39,870 nucleotides of DNA from Asanoa siamensis (GTDB lineage: Bacteria > Actinomycetota > Actinomycetes > Mycobacteriales > Micromonosporaceae): assembly GCF_016862555.1 (NCBI RefSeq), contig NZ_BONE01000072.1:1-39870 (forward strand), given 5' to 3'. Within the stretch, counting starts at the first letter, position 1; each line of letters opens with the position of its first letter. Both the position numbers and the translations under genes were made by a program. Shown here in pieces: positions 39,201 to 39,870 of this stretch. A model generated the notes under the pieces. It saw only the letters and a list, made by a program, of their open reading frames with translations, was not told the DNA's origin and did not search any database.

Positions 39201-39453
39201 GGCCGAAGTCACCGGCTAGCAGGAGCCTTCGAATGTCGGCCTGCAGTGTGGCTTCGCTCCGCGGGCGATCGCGGCTCGCGATCTTGGCCAGAAGATCAGC
39301 CACAGGCTCGCGAAAGCCCCGTAACTGTTGGTACTGGGGGACAAATCCGGCACTATGACGCCCCGTATTGGCCATGTGACAGTATGCGCAGCCCCATCGA
39401 TGTGCCGCCATAGCCCAATCGGTGACAAATGGCAGTGCCTCAGGGTGATCCAC
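36295..39453 (-). CDS. type IIG-like restriction-modification fusion protein
   Basis: The 1052-aa product combines all activities of a type IIG system. Residues ~65-165 form an HsdR_N-like PD-(D/E)XK nuclease: RRIDIEAGYTAIEVKKNLG gives Asp105, Glu114 and Lys116, with Gln131 after it. A helical linker leads to an N6-adenine methyltransferase: GEYYTPDWLAEEI (363-375), DPACGSGTFLF (motif I, 390-400), VIGVDLHPVAVALAR, and NPPW (motif IV, 599-602). Residues ~620-1050 would contain target recognition. The N-terminus also has WGCAYCHMANTGRH, a CxxC-H element. The start is uncertain: GTG 39453 is the first in frame after a stop, yet no ribosome binding site is near. PglX-like or DISARM-like methyltransferases are less likely because of the attached nuclease. 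Its GC content is low for this genome. Confidence 0.82.
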   Translation of the reverse strand: MDHPEALPFVTDWAMAAHRWGCAYCHMANTGRHSAGFVPQYQQLRGFREPVADLLAKIASRDRPRSEATLQADIRRLLLAGDFGLSDDHVDVDLEVPAGGGRRIDIEAGYTAIEVKKNLGSARVVAEAEKQLAGYVTARSHQTGQHYVGILTDGVQWHAYQLQGEGLTRVTTYKNSPGTGDPLALFYWLEGILATQQGVLPTPTEIVQRLGAASTSHALDRAMLADLYAEHVDLPTVQVKRRLWAQLLHSALGTQFIDSDELFVEHTLLVNSADIIAHLVLGIDVLDLQPASLISGQRFEQAGIFGVVEQDFFDWTIEVPGGAQFVQSLARRLARFDWAHVEHDVLKILYESVIGTETRKRMGEYYTPDWLAEEIVNKSISQPLQQRVLDPACGSGTFLFHAVRKYLAAADVRGESVDSALASLSRHVIGVDLHPVAVALARVTYLLAIGRERLVDPGRDTINIPVYLGDSIQWRERLDLFTEEHLRISAGHGASLLEDVLRFPEHLLSDPSRFDRLVSNLASLAAKPRDKNTLPSLGAVFHRMAIAEEDQPMILETFAAMCRLHDEGRNHIWSYYIRNLARPVWLALRENRVDVLIGNPPWLSYRHMPIDMQKLFKDLSSDRGIWHGGKFATHQDLSALFVARAIQQYLAMGGSFAFVLPNAVLDRAYYAGFRSGWYDDSAEPVAVTFTATWDLRRLRPHPFPRGASVIFGRRTSSDQYRQMSATTQRWSGRIPASGGSWDVVEPNIEIKIAGLVSTGSLVEESPYAPRVNNGATIFPRVLFFVDVPHSPLGFAAGSRKVKSSRSNYEKQPWKDLERLEGVVETEFIRDVLLGESLLPYRLLPARRVVLPIVGQRLIASDDSVLDYYPGLADWWQQAVAVWENHRRSTRLTLGEQLDYRRKLSVQIPPSPLRLAYGASGMHVSAAVVEDPRVILEHGLYYCTISTHDEGLYLCAILNSALLTELIRPMMSYGKDERHVDKHIWQLPIPLYDKARPDHRRLVELGARQRDIVSGLAFDENTSFISLRRRIRTELATHPAATQIEAIVRAMLA

Positions 39454-39870
39454 AGACGATTCAGAGCGACTCGTCGACGCCGGACCAACCTAACCTGAGC
39501 CGCAGACTTACCTCCTCTTGCTGATCATGCCAACCGCAGTCTCGGGCCCACCTCGCTGCCGGGCGACTCAGGCCCCGTATTCTCGGTGCCGCCTGGATCG
39601 TTCGGCAGGCCGGCACCTCCCGTTCCGGGCGGTATCTCTCGCGCCGATGCTTGATGTCAGCCAGAAGCCCTCCCGGGGGCCGACGAGCTCTTTCCCGTAG
39701 TCGGCCATGTGCCAGGTCGCTCGCCACCATGAGCCGCGTCAGGACATTGCGGCGCAGCCCCGGCTGATCGTGGACGGTGCCGCGAGGTCCTTCTGGCCCG
39801 TTGGATGAGATGCGCCTCGGAGGTTCAAGCTGCTGGATTGTTGGTGGGGTATTCGTTCCAGTGGAGCATG
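39454..39870. other. right-edge sequence, no supported gene
   Basis: On the minus strand one frame is open from the window edge to a TGA at 39461-39463, 7 bp before the restriction gene start, so the 3' end of a gene from outside the window is possible; I do not recognise the encoded text. A strong ribosome-binding sequence AAGAGGAGG (minus strand, 39519-39511) is present, but no ATG, GTG or TTG follows it at a proper distance. No repeat, tRNA or sigma-factor 3' end is visible. Confidence 0.3.

Noticed and set aside
36295-39453. BREX PglX or DISARM methyltransferase identity for the large defence protein
   Set aside because: The attached PD-(D/E)XK nuclease and the absence of the other BREX or DISARM genes in the window fit a type IIG enzyme better, although genes outside the window could change this.
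39454-39870. Right end of the integrated element with the 3' part of the sigma gene
   Set aside because: No sequence resembling the missing sigma residues was found on either strand, so the element must continue beyond the window.
35131-39870. CRISPR array, toxin-antitoxin pair or retron beside the defence genes
   Set aside because: There are no regularly spaced repeats, no short paired genes with antitoxin-like helices and no reverse transcriptase motif in this stretch.
1-39870. tRNA or rRNA genes
   Set aside because: No cloverleaf-compatible sequence with a TTC-type T-arm was recognised by eye; a covariance-model scan would be decisive.

Overview
The window is very GC-rich, densely packed chromosomal DNA from an actinomycete. 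SigE-family sigma factor, GlxA-type and LAL-type LuxR regulators, DHA2 drug exporters, Tat/Sec-secreted esterases and frequent GTG starts with GTGA overlaps suggest a Streptomyces- or Micromonosporaceae-like organism (inference; no rRNA or other marker gene is present). From about 35.2 kb to 39.45 kb the base composition is visibly lower in GC, which marks horizontally acquired DNA.

Region 1 (178-4110) holds two regulator/effector pairs. A MarR regulator is divergent from an alpha/beta hydrolase across a tandem perfect palindrome, and a TetR regulator is divergent from a DHA2 exporter across its own palindrome. A small DUF3883-type protein follows. Region 2 (4171-10497, minus strand) carries a secreted sialidase-like protein under a paired operator, a GTGA-coupled helical protein plus membrane-anchored M16 peptidase pair, and a Tat-exported PHB-depolymerase-like esterase. 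Region 3 (10563-15404) has an HD-domain / medium-chain reductase / MGT-type glycosyltransferase operon divergent from a GlxA-type regulator, which is followed by an aldo/keto reductase. Region 4 (15427-21683) contains a protein of unknown family (its decayed paralog lies at 26.7 kb), a DUF308-like membrane protein, a 896-residue LAL-type LuxR regulator, a tannase/feruloyl-esterase-like secreted enzyme and a DUF2306 membrane protein behind two perfect 17-bp palindromes.

Region 5 (21911-25873) is a complete ABC importer operon (lipoprotein, two permeases, ATPase) with translational overlaps and a strong terminator. Region 6 (25880-27701) is partly decayed: a DUF1963 remnant, a SnoaL-like protein, the damaged paralog and a SpoU-type RNA methyltransferase. 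Region 7 (27811-33059) has an MFS exporter divergent from an unusual HxlR regulator fused to a peroxiredoxin, a large polytopic membrane protein, an imine-reductase-like dehydrogenase and a second HxlR regulator.

Region 8 (about 33.5 kb to the window end) is the left end of an integrated element. A SigE-family sigma factor gene is cut off inside its region-4 helix-turn-helix, a large serine recombinase starts about 55 bp later, and the element then carries, on the minus strand, a type IIG-like restriction-modification fusion (1052 aa) followed by a Shedu-type (DUF4263) anti-phage nuclease. The right end of the element and the missing 3' part of the sigma gene are not in the window. This integrase-borne restriction/Shedu module is the most interesting system here; the HxlR-peroxiredoxin fusion is the second.
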